From: Polychytrium aggregatum | Lineage: Eukaryota > Chytridiomycota > Chytridiomycetes > Polychytriales | NCBI RefSeq assembly: GCF_025602895.1 | Contig: NW_026516267.1 | Coordinates: forward strand, 124,001-188,000 | DNA length: 64,000 nucleotides | Reading direction: 5' to 3' | Shown here: positions 22,693-41,510 of the stretch, one piece after another | Layout: the number at the start of each line of letters is the position of its first letter | How positions within the stretch are numbered: the first letter of the stretch is position 1 | Program-made: the position numbers and the translations under genes | The notes under the pieces: model-generated | Database searches by the model: none | Told to the model about the DNA's origin: nothing | The model's input: only the letters and a program-made list of their open reading frames with translations

Positions 22693-23739
22693 ATGACTTC
22701 CGAGTCAACCTACCCCATAAAAATCCATATGAACAGCAGGGGAAAGCCACACCACCCTGTGCGTTCACCGCCGAAGCAAAGGCCGTCCGTCATGGCGAGC
22801 CACAACCCCTTCGATCCATACCATACTTCCTCGCACCTGAATCTTTCCGACACCTGTGGCTCGGGGGCTCGACCGCTGCACCAGGTAAGCCCTTGGAGTC
22901 GAGGGTTTCGGCCGAGTGAATGGGGGAAAGAGGAGCCGCCCTAGATAGCTCCGGTTGCATGCATCCCCCCCGCCAAAGTCAACCTTCTTGCCTGCTCTGC
23001 TGGCTCCCGATCCTGCCGTGCTCATACTTTTCGCTCGGTCAACCCGCGACAGGAATCCACGTTCTGTTCAAAGGCCGAGCCCTGGCATACCCCTAGCCGC
23101 TCACTCTACGACGCGCTCGAAGACTTGATGTGGTCCCGCTCGGTCTTCACGAGCCCCACCAAGCCAGCGCTCTATCCACCACCGGCATTGAATTCGGCCG
23201 ACATCGTCGGCCAATTCAGCCCATGGAGAGCACGCTGGGACGCTTCATTTATGCACGGGATCGTGCCTGCATCTGAGCATCCGCATTCTTGTCACAAGCC
23301 ACCTGCCTATCGATCTGAATCGAGGGTGGTGCCCGTCGAATACCCTGTTGTGCCAGAGCCCGAGCGCTCTCCCGTCTATGACACGCCAGACGATCTGCAT
23401 CTGCGGATAGAGGCGGCGCTGTCAAAGTACATTGATGATCCAGCGGATCCGGATGACGAGCGGCTCTCGGACTCGTTGCTCGGCTCGAGCACGCAACTTT
23501 TGTCGCCCGACATGTCCTTCGCCATCTCATCCGACCTGCTCTCGCCCAGTCTGGAGTCGCTCTCCGTCGTGCCAACACTCTGTATCCCAATCACCGACTC
23601 GGACTCTGAATCGGACGATGATCTTTCTCAGTTTTGCTTTGGCGAGGTCGACTGGGACAATGCCGACGACTTTGCCGAGATCCTGGACGTCGCTGTCGAG
23701 GACGACTGGGAGTTTGTCGACCGCTATATCGATCTCTAG
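22693..23739 (+). CDS. acidic protein of unknown function
   Basis: Two exons, 22693-22884 and 23053-23739, both phase 0, giving 292 aa. I do not recognise a family. The first 70 residues are polar and basic (His, Pro and Ser). The middle is Pro-rich with repeated Val-Pro segments. The last 120 residues are strongly acidic (RIEAALSKYIDDPADPDDE, then DSDSESDDDLSQF and EVDWDNADDFAEILDVAVED), with an amphipathic acidic/aromatic pattern like transactivation or protein-interaction tails. There is no signal peptide or membrane segment. The start is supported by codon bias and by the donor gtaagc at 22885. A regulatory role is conceivable but nothing in the sequence proves it. Confidence 0.6.
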
Positions 23740-24515
23740 GTTAATCTCGCGCTCGTGGTTGCCTGATTGGCCCGCTCGACTCTTTCACGTCCATCACCCT
23801 CTCTCCATCATTCCGCTATCCCAAGGCATGGCTTGGGGACGGCCAGCGGATGCATTGACTGCGTCGCTTCCGCCTCATATCCATAAGCTTCAATTTTGGC
23901 AGTTTTGTAGTATTTTGAAAGCCCAAGGGGCACGTTTTTGAATTGCTTGGCTCAGCCAACCTGCCCTCGAGGCGACAAATCTAAAGTAACTTGAAACCGT
24001 GTTCACATTGCGGAGGGAGATGGACTCGTCTTGCATCGAAGCGCACGCAGAATGAGACGAGACGCAGTTTCTGGCCCAATGCCCTCTCCGTCTTTTGGAT
24101 GCTCTTGCAGAGGGTCGGTCTACCCACATATCCACCCTATCCAAGGGCGTCTGCGATGTACTGGATCCAGGTGCGGGAGCATGATTCATGAATTCCAGCA
24201 TGTTCACAGCTCCGCACCCAACTGAGGGCTCTCGATATCAATATGGGATGAGCGAGTCGATTGGGTGTGCAGTCCGTATCATGATACATATGGGGCCAAT
24301 ATGGCCGACTTACTGGTGGGATCAGATGCAGCGAAAGGATCGCTATGAACGATCCGCTGCGAACCGTGAAATCCTCACAGCTTTCATCAGTGTGCGTCAG
24401 CCGTGGCTTCTCTCATTGAGTCATTCATCCATGCCCACTGCATAAAGAGCCCTTGATTTCTGTTGCTCTTGCCTTCCACTCTCGTTCAACCCTGGCTCAG
24501 CAACGAGCACCAAGA
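23740..24515. other. intergenic, promoter of DMC1
   Basis: About 780 bases of lower GC than the flanking coding DNA. No gene supported. Confidence 0.55.
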
Positions 24516-26363
24516 ATGACCGACCAGATTGCACCCGATGTTGGCTACGATAGCCAGGAAGAGGAAGCTGAGGCTGTTGAGGTCGTCGTGCATGGCTGAT
24601 CTTCCCCCTTTCCACTCGACTGCTGTCTCTCTGGATGGCTCAACGACAGTTTTCTCTCCCACATCTTGATTTACATAAATTACATCCACTTATCCAACAC
24701 CGTCGCTCATTCCTGTGTACTCCTGACGTCGGATTGCATTGATGATGCCTCGTGCGGTTAGATTCCGGTAAGTCGTCTTGAGTGTGCGCAACCCGAGCGA
24801 TCCTCTGCCGAGACGCTGTCGGCTCCGGCTGCTGATACAAACCGGTACAGGATTTCATGGAAATAGAGAAGCTCCAGGATGTAGGCATTGGGATGGCCGA
24901 CATCTCCAAGCTCAAGGCAAATGGCATCGCATCCATCCGCGCTGTACAAATGACGACCATGGTGAGCATGCTGCCCCTCGCTCCTCGCCTCTCGTCCTTC
25001 GACCCTCGCACTCAACAGCGGTGACTCGTTCGTTGACTCATATTGCAAGCGACTGGCTCACCGTCTGCTGCCTTCTGTTGTGGATGCATAGCGCAACCTG
25101 TGCAAGGTCAAGGGCATGTCCGAAGCCAAGGTCGAAAAAATCAAGGAGGCCGCGAATAAATTGGTGCCGTGTGGCTTCATTACAGGCGTAGAGTTTGCCG
25201 AGAAGCGTCGCCACGTCATCCGAATATCGACTGGAAGCAAGGAGCTTGACAAGCTGCTCGGCGGCGGGGTTCAAAGCATGTCCATCACAGAAGCCTTTGG
25301 CGAGTTCCGCACAGGCAAGACTCAGCTTTCACACACAATGTACGCCAGCCGAGCATGGCAGTAGTCCGCCTGGGTCTGTACTTGCCCGCTCTCACTCTGT
25401 TCAATCCGATCCCGCACATCCAGATCTGTGGTGGCCCAGCTCCCGGTCGCTATGGGGGGAGGTAACGGCAAGGTATTTCTTGACATGACCGCTCGGATGG
25501 TGGGCACGATCAAATCAAGCATGTAGCCCCTTCCCTTGCTGATGCGCTCTGCCTGGACACCGTCGCCAAAAGGTCGCTTTCATCGATACCGAGGGCACCT
25601 TCCGTCCGGATCGTATCAAGGCCATTGCAGCCCGATTCCAGGTCGACGGCGACACGGCTCTCGACAACATCAGCTATGCACGCGCATACAACAGCGAACA
25701 GCAGCTGGATCTCCTTCTCGAGATCGCCGGGAGGATGGCTGACGAGCGCAGTTATAGGCTCCTGGTCATCGACTCCATCATCGCCCTCTTCCGGACCGAC
25801 TACAGTGGGAGAGGAGAGCTGGCCGAGCGCCAGCAGAAGCTAAACGGCATGCTCTCCGTCCTTATGAAGATTGCAGAACAGTTCAATATCGCCGTCTGGA
25901 TCACAAACCAGGTGGGCGGCCGAGAGAGAGCGCCCGACGGCCGAGCTTCGACTTTTGTGGTTGTTACGGCTGCATATTGCCATTCTTCTGCGACCCGGTC
26001 TGGTGCTTCGTTGTTCTCACCAGTCCGCTCTGGTGGGCCTCCCCAATTCCCACAGATGTGCTCGGATCCTGGTGCCGGAATGACTTTCATGGCCGACCCA
26101 AAGAAGCCCATTGGCGGCCATGTTCTGGCCCATGCCTCCACCACCCGCCTGTATCTTCGAAAGGGTCGAGGAGAGAGTCGCATCTGCAAGATCTACGACT
26201 CGCCCGACGTGCCCGAGGCCGAGGCAGGTGAGCAGCAGCCGAGGGTTTGGTGTGCCTCTGGCGTTTGGGCCCATGCGGAAGCAGTCCTATCGTTGTTTTG
26301 ATCCGCAAATCCTGTTCAGTGTACCAGATCTCGGAGGGTGGCATTATCGACTGCAAGGAGTGA
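24516..26363 (+). CDS. DMC1: meiotic recombinase DMC1 (RecA/Rad51 family)
   Basis: Seven exons: 24516-24587 (donor uncertain), 24851-24961, 25092-25339, 25424-25472, 25573-25911, 26056-26227 and 26320-26363; about 344 aa, the usual DMC1 size. The N-terminal helix-hairpin domain ([38 protein letters not shown]) precedes the ATPase core. That core has Walker A GEFRTGKT, Walker [12 protein letters not shown], the subunit signature [12 protein letters not shown], and the L2 region [19 protein letters not shown]. Features that favour DMC1 over RAD51 are [25 protein letters not shown]-type wording, PGAGMTF in L2, and the C-terminus [11 protein letters not shown]. The protein pairs homologous chromosomes by strand exchange in meiosis, so the lineage has or recently had a sexual cycle. 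Three consecutive in-phase donors (24582, 24585, 24588) leave the end of exon 1 open by one or two codons. Confidence 0.92.
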
Positions 26364-26463
26364 ATCAGAAGGGTGCCCGTACCGTTGGACGATGCAATTT
26401 GTCCAAATCAATTATGCACTGTGCAGTCAGAGCCCATGCGTCATCCAAATCAACAAAGATATA

Positions 26464-26740
26464 GCGTACCCATTTGGAACGGGACACCTGTTTGAGTCAG
26501 AGCTGTCGTTGATTTCTGGTCCTAAATACACACTCGCCCATCTCTACCATGACCAAACGGTGTGCCCACGGCGCCTAGAGGCCAAGCAACTCGAGAAGAC
26601 CGAGTGCCTTGATATCGCGATATCATTGAGCTATCCAGAGGATCGAGTACATCCACCACATTCCCACATCAAGTGCATTCACCACATTCCCACATCACGA
26701 CATCAATGCCAGTCGATCGTCACCACGGGAGATCGACCGA
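26464..26740 (+). repeat. dispersed repeat, copy A (277 bp)
   Basis: Nearly identical, apart from the short internal tandem array, to the reverse complement of 45199-45552. The shared part starts at GCGTACCCATTTGGAACGGG and ends at GGGAGATCGACCGA; flanks outside are unrelated. This copy has two units of the internal ~25-bp repeat where copy B has about five. A frame stays open through both copies but no protein family is recognisable. It begins 100 bases after the DMC1 stop codon. Confidence 0.9.
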
Positions 26741-27121
26741 GTGTGTTCAAGACGATTCTCCCAAACCAACCAAAGCAAAGAGATTGCCAGCCAGGACCAG
26801 AAACAATCGCATGCCCTGTCCACAGCAGCGTGGAGGTGATCAACAGGCTTCGGGCTTCTGATGCCAGGGAAACGGAATACCGCCACATAACTTTCTGGTT
26901 TGACTGTATTCATTAACGAATAGAGAGAGAGGAGAGGCAATGCTGATCTCGTCACTCACGACACCGACCGGGATGATAGCAAAAGCGTAGACTGGGAATA
27001 CAGGCGAGAGCCTAAACACGGGCACGATAAAAGAAGAAGAATAATCGGAAGCAAAATATGACGCCGAGTGCCGTCGATACATTCAGGAAGGAGTGCAAGA
27101 GCGCACTGTTGCAAGATGCTG
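26741..27121. other. convergent 3' flank
   Basis: Space between repeat copy A and the stop of the K+ channel gene. No gene seen. Confidence 0.5.
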
Positions 27122-29360
27122 TCACTCAATCTGAGACAGGAGCTGCAGAATTTTGCGGAACTGCTCGTCGCTCTTGACCTTGACCCGAACCGATACCTGT
27201 GACAGGTCGAGCTCGTCTCGCTTGATTTCCACGAGCTGGACCTGGCTCGGTGTCGAAGTTCGATGCAGCTCGTCCAGAAGCGAGCTGTAGTCGACCGAAG
27301 GCTCCTTGCGGTTTCGCATAATGCTGACAATGTCTCGGCCGACAGCAGCGACCTGCGGTCCATCTTGGGGAGAGTCGGGATATTCAACCTCCAAACCGCG
27401 CTCTCTAGACTTGCTTCTGCCGCGAGCGTCCCTTTGCACTCCAGCTTGGAGCGCTTGCTGGCGTTTCTGGCGGCGCTTGATGGCATTTTCGTGCTGCGTA
27501 ACGACATTGGAGTAGTGCATGGTGATGATCGTCAAGGGATAGGCCATCACAAACAGCGCCACAACCATGGTGGCAACGCTCACGAAGCGGCCGGCGAGGG
27601 TGCGAGGGACGACATCACCGTATCTATTGCGCGGTCGGAGCAGCAGGATTGACGATAAAGAGAATGTGAGTCCCGAATCTGAGTAAAGCAGCTCGGCGAG
27701 CGATGAGGAAGACCTACCCCTTGAATGTTCGAATGTATGGTTCGCAGACAGTACAAGCGGATCCAGGCAGCAGACGGTGTCAGTATTTGCCATGGGGGGT
27801 ATCCGAGATCGCCGCCGCCAAGAGTAGATGCTATGCTCGTCGTCGAGATGCTCACCACAGTGGTCAAAGTGACAATGATCTGCCAAAAGGCATCTGGAAT
27901 CGACTGGAAGGGCGAGAGCGACTTGTCGTCATAATAGTACCATTTCTGAAGAGTGCCGAACGGAGGCATGTGAGCACGACGGCGGTCCAGTCCAGCATCA
28001 TAGGCAGAGGGTGTTGCTTTCGAGGATGTGATACTGTGACTTTGGTCTGATCTCGGCACTCACCCCGTTCTCATAGTATTCGTTCGTCTGCTCTGCATAG
28101 TAGAGGAGTGTTCCAAAGAACGTCACCAGCAACGGCAGCGTGATCAAAAGAGCCACAATGCCTGGAGCGGAAGAGTTGTTCCAACCAGTCAGTCGAGCAC
28201 ACATCAAAAGGTATTTGGAATGGCGCCCGCCTCTGAGTATTGGGATATTGCGGCGACATTTGACGGAACCTACCGTTGGAGGATGCCTGAAGAGCCTTGA
28301 CGAGCAGCAACAGCTACAAGAATACACACGTAGCAATTAGGGCCAGTGGAAGGCAGATGCACCAGCGAGGCACCAATGAGGCACCAGCGAGGCGCCAGTG
28401 GGGCACCAGTGAGCAATATGGTGCGTTTCAGGCTCAAGAGTGCCTGGATTGAAGGCCACAGAGAGCAAACAGCTGACCAAGTTCAGCAATGGTGAGGCGA
28501 GGCATACCTCATCGGATCGCTCAAACAGCTTCAGGAGGCGGAAAACGCGGAATACACGCAGGATACGCAGGGCAGCGAGCCCGCTGATGGCGGTGGTTCC
28601 GTCAATGAGGCTCTGTCCAGAACCGAGGCATATGAGCACCTCGATGTAGAAGGGGATCGTGGCAGACAGATCAATGTAGGTCATGAAGTGGTTCAGGCTC
28701 GACCAGGAGGGGGCGACATAGAATTCCAGGGCGATTTCCATGGAAAAGACGAGGACGCAAAAAACGTTGACAAGGAAGATGGCCAGCTTGTACTGGGCAT
28801 ATTGGGCCTCGGTTCCGAGGACGAGGATGACGATGGAGAGCAGAAGGACGATTGTGAAGAACCATCGCAGGGCCGTTCCAGGCAGATTCTGCGGCTGGTT
28901 GTTGACAATGATCCGGAGCTGCTTCTTCCAGCGCGGGTTGTTGTTAAGATGGATGATGTTATTCTCTTTGTCGAGGTCGTCTCCCTCGGCGAGGAGTTCG
29001 GGCGTGATGCTGCCGAACGGGTCGCTGATGGCGCTGAGGAAGCTCTCCGATGATTTGGAGCTGATGTGGACAGACAGGGAGGGTAAAGACGCAGTCTCAG
29101 CAGGAGGACAGAGAAGGAGCCACACAGCCCATTTGCAGCAGAAGAGGCGCACTGGTCTCTCGGATGTTGGTGTGGCACCTTTTCATGTTGCCAAGAAGCG
29201 GGGTTGACTCGTCGAGCTCGCCGTCGCCAGAGGGGTCAGGGTGCAAGCCGAGGTTGGACGAGGTGGGGTCATAAGAGGCATCAAGGTGCTCGGAGGGGTG
29301 GAGCTGCTCGTCCACAGCCTCGCTGACGACAATCTCAATTGCGGCTCCGGCTGCGGCCAT
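27122..29360 (-). CDS. voltage-gated potassium channel (Kv family)
   Basis: Minus strand exons: 29179-29360, 28509-29061, 28274-28313, 28064-28161, 27856-27945, a proposed 2-base exon 27718-27719, and 27122-27623; 488 aa. After a polar N-terminus come S1 (RWFFTIVLLLSIVILVLG), S2 (LAIFLVNVFCVLVFSMEIAL), S3 (FMTYIDLSATIPFYIEVLIC), the S4 voltage sensor RILRVFRVFRLLK with Arg/Lys every third residue, S5 (LLITLPLLVTFFGTLLYY), the pore helix SIPDAFWQIIVTLTTV, the filter GYGDVVP, S6, and a basic/coiled C-terminal tail. It should form a tetrameric plasma-membrane K+ channel opened by depolarisation. Without the 2-base exon the reading frame breaks exactly at the first filter Gly. The exon phases otherwise agree. 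Confidence 0.88.
27718..27719 (-). other. predicted 2-nt microexon (GG)
   Basis: On the minus strand the sequence reads ttcaag|GG|gtaggt: an acceptor AG, two bases, then a donor GT. The flanking introns would be 136 nt (27720-27855, gtgagc...aag) and 94 nt (27624-27717, gtaggt...tag). The GG plus the A at 27623 makes GGA, the first Gly of the GYGD filter, and restores phase. Confidence 0.55.
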
Positions 29361-29676
29361 GAGGTGAGGGGAATATGGAAGTGGATGAAAATATCGAAGG
29401 TGGAGGGAGACGAGGGGCAGATTGAGTTTGGGTTGAAGGCGAAGCAGCAACGGAGGCGGTGCACCCACAGCGGCCCATTGCACGGGTGCAGCCGGCTCCA
29501 TCCCGTTCGAGCCAGGCTGTCATTCCACCACAGCCGCCACGCCAAACTGCCAAGCCACCAACAGCCAAGCCACCGATCCGGTCCGATTGCGAGACGCTGT
29601 GGGTGGCTCGGTCGGCGCTGCGACGATCGACTCTGATCTCAGCTGGATGGCCTCGAGGGTGACTGCACCGATGGTG

Positions 29677-29745
29677 TTGTGGATGTGGATGTGGATGTGG
29701 ATGTGGATGTGGATGTGGATGTGGATGTGGATGTGGATGTGGATG
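29677..29745. repeat. hexamer array (GTGGAT)
   Basis: About eleven units of GTGGAT on the plus strand. A related hexamer array on the other strand is at 47160-47222. Confidence 0.92.
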
Positions 29746-30535
29746 AGCACATCGGACGGGGTCGGCGGCTGCTTCCCACGGGTCTCGGTTCCGGGTGCGG
29801 TCGCTACCCGACAATACCGGTACCTGTGATCGCTGGCCAGCAAGGATCTTGGATGGCTGAGCCGACAGCGGGTGCAGTTGCAAGGATCGAGAGTCTGGAA
29901 GGTCAGATCTGGATCTGGACTTGGCTGAGTCATTCTGTGGACCAACCGATGACGTTGGATCAGTGAGGGTCGATCGGTCATCCAGCAAGTCTAGTGGTGA
30001 ATCAAAGAGCGAGTTCGGTTGTGACTCAGTCAGTGAGTCAGACAGCAAATGTCGCTCGACGGAGGAGATGACTGATGGCGGCGATCAGGAACCGTATCCA
30101 TCACAATCACCGTTACTGTCTTGATCAGAGCACTCTGGTGTCCGCACGACTTCACTTTCTCTGCCCATGATCCACTCACCTGCCAATGATCCACTCACCT
30201 GCTCATGCTCCACTCACCTCTCCGTGGTCCACCCACCCAACAGCCAACAGCCATCATCCGGCAATCAGCCACCTGGATCGGCAGTTCAAGTCACCGTCGA
30301 GATATCGTGGTGGGGATTGGCCGTGTCGACAAAGCCTTGGCGGCGGATGGTAGCTGGCATCTGGCACGCCGCCCTGTTGTCGTCGGAAATGTGCAGATGC
30401 GTGGCCGCATGAAGAGCACGACGGCAAATGAGAACACAGGCGCCTCGGTTGGCTGCGACAAAGCAAGTCGGGTGGTGCGGTGCCTCGGGCGTCTCGAGGT
30501 GTCTCGGACGTGCTTTGAGGATCGAGGTGATGGTG

Positions 30536-30616
30536 AGAGTGCCTGGTGGAGAGGTGAGAGTGCCTGGTGGATTGGTGAGAGTGCCTGGTGGAGAGGTGAG
30601 AGTGCCTGGTGGAGAG
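30536..30616. repeat. 21-bp minisatellite
   Basis: About four units of GAGAGTGCCTGGTGGAGAGG with one unit substituted (GATTGG). Confidence 0.9.
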
Positions 30617-31568
30617 AGACACGAGTGCCGATGCAATCCTTGCGGCAGCGACCATCGCACCGACACATCCCACCGGACACATCTCGCTCACACAACTGCC
30701 ACCGAACACCGCATCCACCATTGTTCGTCCAGCATCGTTCTCATCCAACATCACCTCACCACAAAGTCCATCTATCGATCAGGCCATCATCAATGAGCGA
30801 CCCATCCACTTCTGCTGACCTCCTTCCACTTCTGCTGGCCTCCTTCCACTTTTGCTGGCTCCCCTTCCACCCTCTATCCTCCACCCCAGCAATCATCCTC
30901 ATTCCACCCCCAACCTCGATCCTCCACCCCAGCAACCACCCCAGCAACCACGCCGCTCCACCCCAGCACCTCCATCTCCGTATCTCCGCCTCCACCTCCA
31001 TCTTCACACCCTCATTCGTTCTTCCGGCCGTTCACATGCTTCCAGCCAGTCGCCCGCAAGCCGCCATCGCTCTCCCACAAACAAGAGCTCCCTGGCTGGC
31101 TGGCTGGCTGGCGGGCTGGCTGGCGGCGGTGGCGCAGCACCGGCCTCGGCTTTCCCACGCACCCTGGCCGGCTTCCCAGCACGGCGCTTCGGCTGCCCGG
31201 CAATGCACGGTGATAAACCGCGATGCGCCTCCATGCATTTGACCTTGCCAGAACCGATCATGGATTGCACTGCGGCCCGGTAACTGGGTGTACATCACAA
31301 AGCATCCATACCACAACCACAACCTGGGTGGCGTTTGGGACGACGAGATGTCGGTGATGCCGATGATGCCGATGATGCCGGAGATATGCCCACACGGATG
31401 CTGGCGGAGTGGCTTGCGTGCGCACCCCGAAGATTCCCGACAATCGCCAGAGCGACCCTGGGACCCGAGAACACCCCGAGGACACCTCGAGGATACTCCG
31501 CGCGCAAACGCCGTTGGGGATCAAGTCGATCCCGGCGGGAGGCAGTCCGAGCACCTCGGCAAGACCGG

Positions 31569-31575
31569 GTATAAA
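31569..31575 (+). promoter_or_regulatory. TATA-like box of the large repeat-rich gene
   Basis: TATAAAT within GGGTATAAATGG. Transcription from about 30 bases downstream would place the first in-frame ATG at 31859 or 32225. Confidence 0.4.
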
Positions 31576-31879
31576 TGGTGCTTGACCGGCGGGCAGCGAT
31601 CGCTCGCCCTCCTCCCGCTCCCCTCTTGCAGCCTCCTCGCCTCAGACAGCAGCCATCTCGCTTTCCACCCAGTTGCATCTTGCTTTCCACACTTGTTTGC
31701 TCCTCTGAATTGCTGGCTCTCTGAATCGCCTTGTCCAGCACCCACCAAGACCACTCAAATTGCACCTTTGATCTCGGTGACCGCCACAAGCCACCGGCAG
31801 CCAAGGTAACAGTCCATGGAAACCCGTGAACACTCGCATCGCACCTTCTGCTTGTACAATGGCTGCCATTCGGCCCCAC

Positions 31880-31987
31880 ACCATCGCACCCATCGCACCC
31901 ATCGCACCCATCGCACCCATCGCACCCATCGCACCCATCGCACCCATCGCACCCATCGCACCCATCGCACCCATCGCACCCATCGCA
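31880..31987. repeat. 9-bp minisatellite (CATCGCACC)
   Basis: Twelve units of CATCGCACC. It is in frame with the gene starting at 32225 and would encode an Ile-Ala-Pro repeat if translation begins at 31859. Confidence 0.92.
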
Positions 31988-32224
31988 CATCACGTTCGTG
32001 CACCTATGCTCCGCAAACTTGGTAGCCACACAGCCTCCCGCCATTCCCGTCACTCTCATCACCCTCACATTGATCCGATCGCACCTCGCCACTCCAACCA
32101 CTCCGACGGCCACTCGTCGAAACAGACTGCTTCTTGTCCGAATCACTGTCGCTTCTCCTCCTCCTCTGACATCCCTGCACCTCCCAGCATCTCAGCGCCT
32201 TCTTGCATCTCAGCGTCGCCATCG

Positions 32225-40394
<8,170 letters not shown>

Positions 40395-41510
40395 AGCGCC
40401 CCTCGTGCATCTGTGTTTCATCGCTATTTTCGCTGATTTCGCTGTTTTCGTTGTACCCTGCTGTTCCTCTGCTTTGCCTTCTCTCCACTGTTTCCTCCTT
40501 TGCCCTGCACTCCCTCCAGTGTTCCATCGCCTGTTTCCGAATACATCGCATCCGTTTCGCTCTGCGTTGCCTGGCCCTCCTGTCGGCCCTGGCGCGTCGC
40601 GCACTCCCTGGCGTCGGAGCCGAATCGCCGTGTCGCCGACGCGGTGGCGCGACGCGCTGCGGCTGCTGGCCAGCCACGCTCTGGCCCTCGCCTGTCGCGT
40701 CGCCCTCCCTTTTCCATCCACATTTTTTTGCCTGCCGCCATTGCGTCGTTGGTCTGCGAGCGGAACTGCTGCCGACACAACTCATCTTGCTACCGACGCA
40801 ACCCATCTGGCCTTCTTCCCCTCGCCGCCAAAGGACCTGCGGGGCACAAATAGACCACGAACGAGACCGAAGCACACCTGCAATTCATCCGCAATCCATC
40901 TGAGACTCCCTTTTGCTGCCGGCAAGTATCGTCTGCATGTCTGCATGACTGCATCCTCTGACACCGATGGTCCATGGACGACGCAGGATGCTGTTGCCTG
41001 GACCAGGGTGATTCTCGTCGCCTTGCGGATCGCCATGCAAATCATCATCTGGGTCGCTTCCATATCGCCATCCATATCGCCGCAGCGCTCTGAGCAGAAC
41101 TATCCTCCGTCTCCCCACCATCGCGCTCTCCACCCGCTCACCGCTCCCGCGCGCTCTCTCTGCCTGTGCAGTCATCTGCTCGTCGGCTCCTGCCGCATAT
41201 CTTCCATAGGACTCTCGCTGGCACATATCCAACCATCCCGAGCTCCTCCTGGGTCGCTCCTGCCGCATCGGTCACCATCGGAGAATCCTCTGAGTTGGAC
41301 CTCCGACTCCCATCTGCCTCAGCCCGGCCCGGCTCGGTCCAACTTGTGCCCTCGCCATTCTCCCGGGCATCCTGACGCATCAGCCTCTGTGCGGTCGGCT
41401 CTGTTCTGCCTCGTCCCTCGGGCTTATCGGGTTGACCTTGGCCGCTTTCGCCGCCTCACTCTCCCGCGGTGTCGACGGTGCTTGTCGGTCTTTCCCCTCT
41501 CTTAATCGGA
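40395..41510. other. intergenic, promoter/5' leader of APSES gene
   Basis: About 1.1 kb without a supported gene. Open frames here have no recognisable motif. Confidence 0.5.

Larger units (their letters stand above)
29361..32224. other. repeat-laden intergenic region
   Basis: Divergent space of 2.9 kb between the K+ channel (-) and the large repeat-rich gene (+). It contains several unrelated tandem arrays, listed separately, and a TATA-like box at 31569. Long open frames on both strands follow the repeats and are not called. Confidence 0.5.

Noticed and set aside
30205-31242. 345-codon plus-strand frame in the minisatellite region
   Set aside because: It runs through unrelated tandem repeats, with repeated peptides that simply mirror the DNA units; no splice or domain support.
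31880-31987. CRISPR-like appearance of regularly spaced repeats at 31.9 kb and 34.05 kb
   Set aside because: Units are directly adjacent with no unique spacers, and the host is eukaryotic; these are minisatellites.
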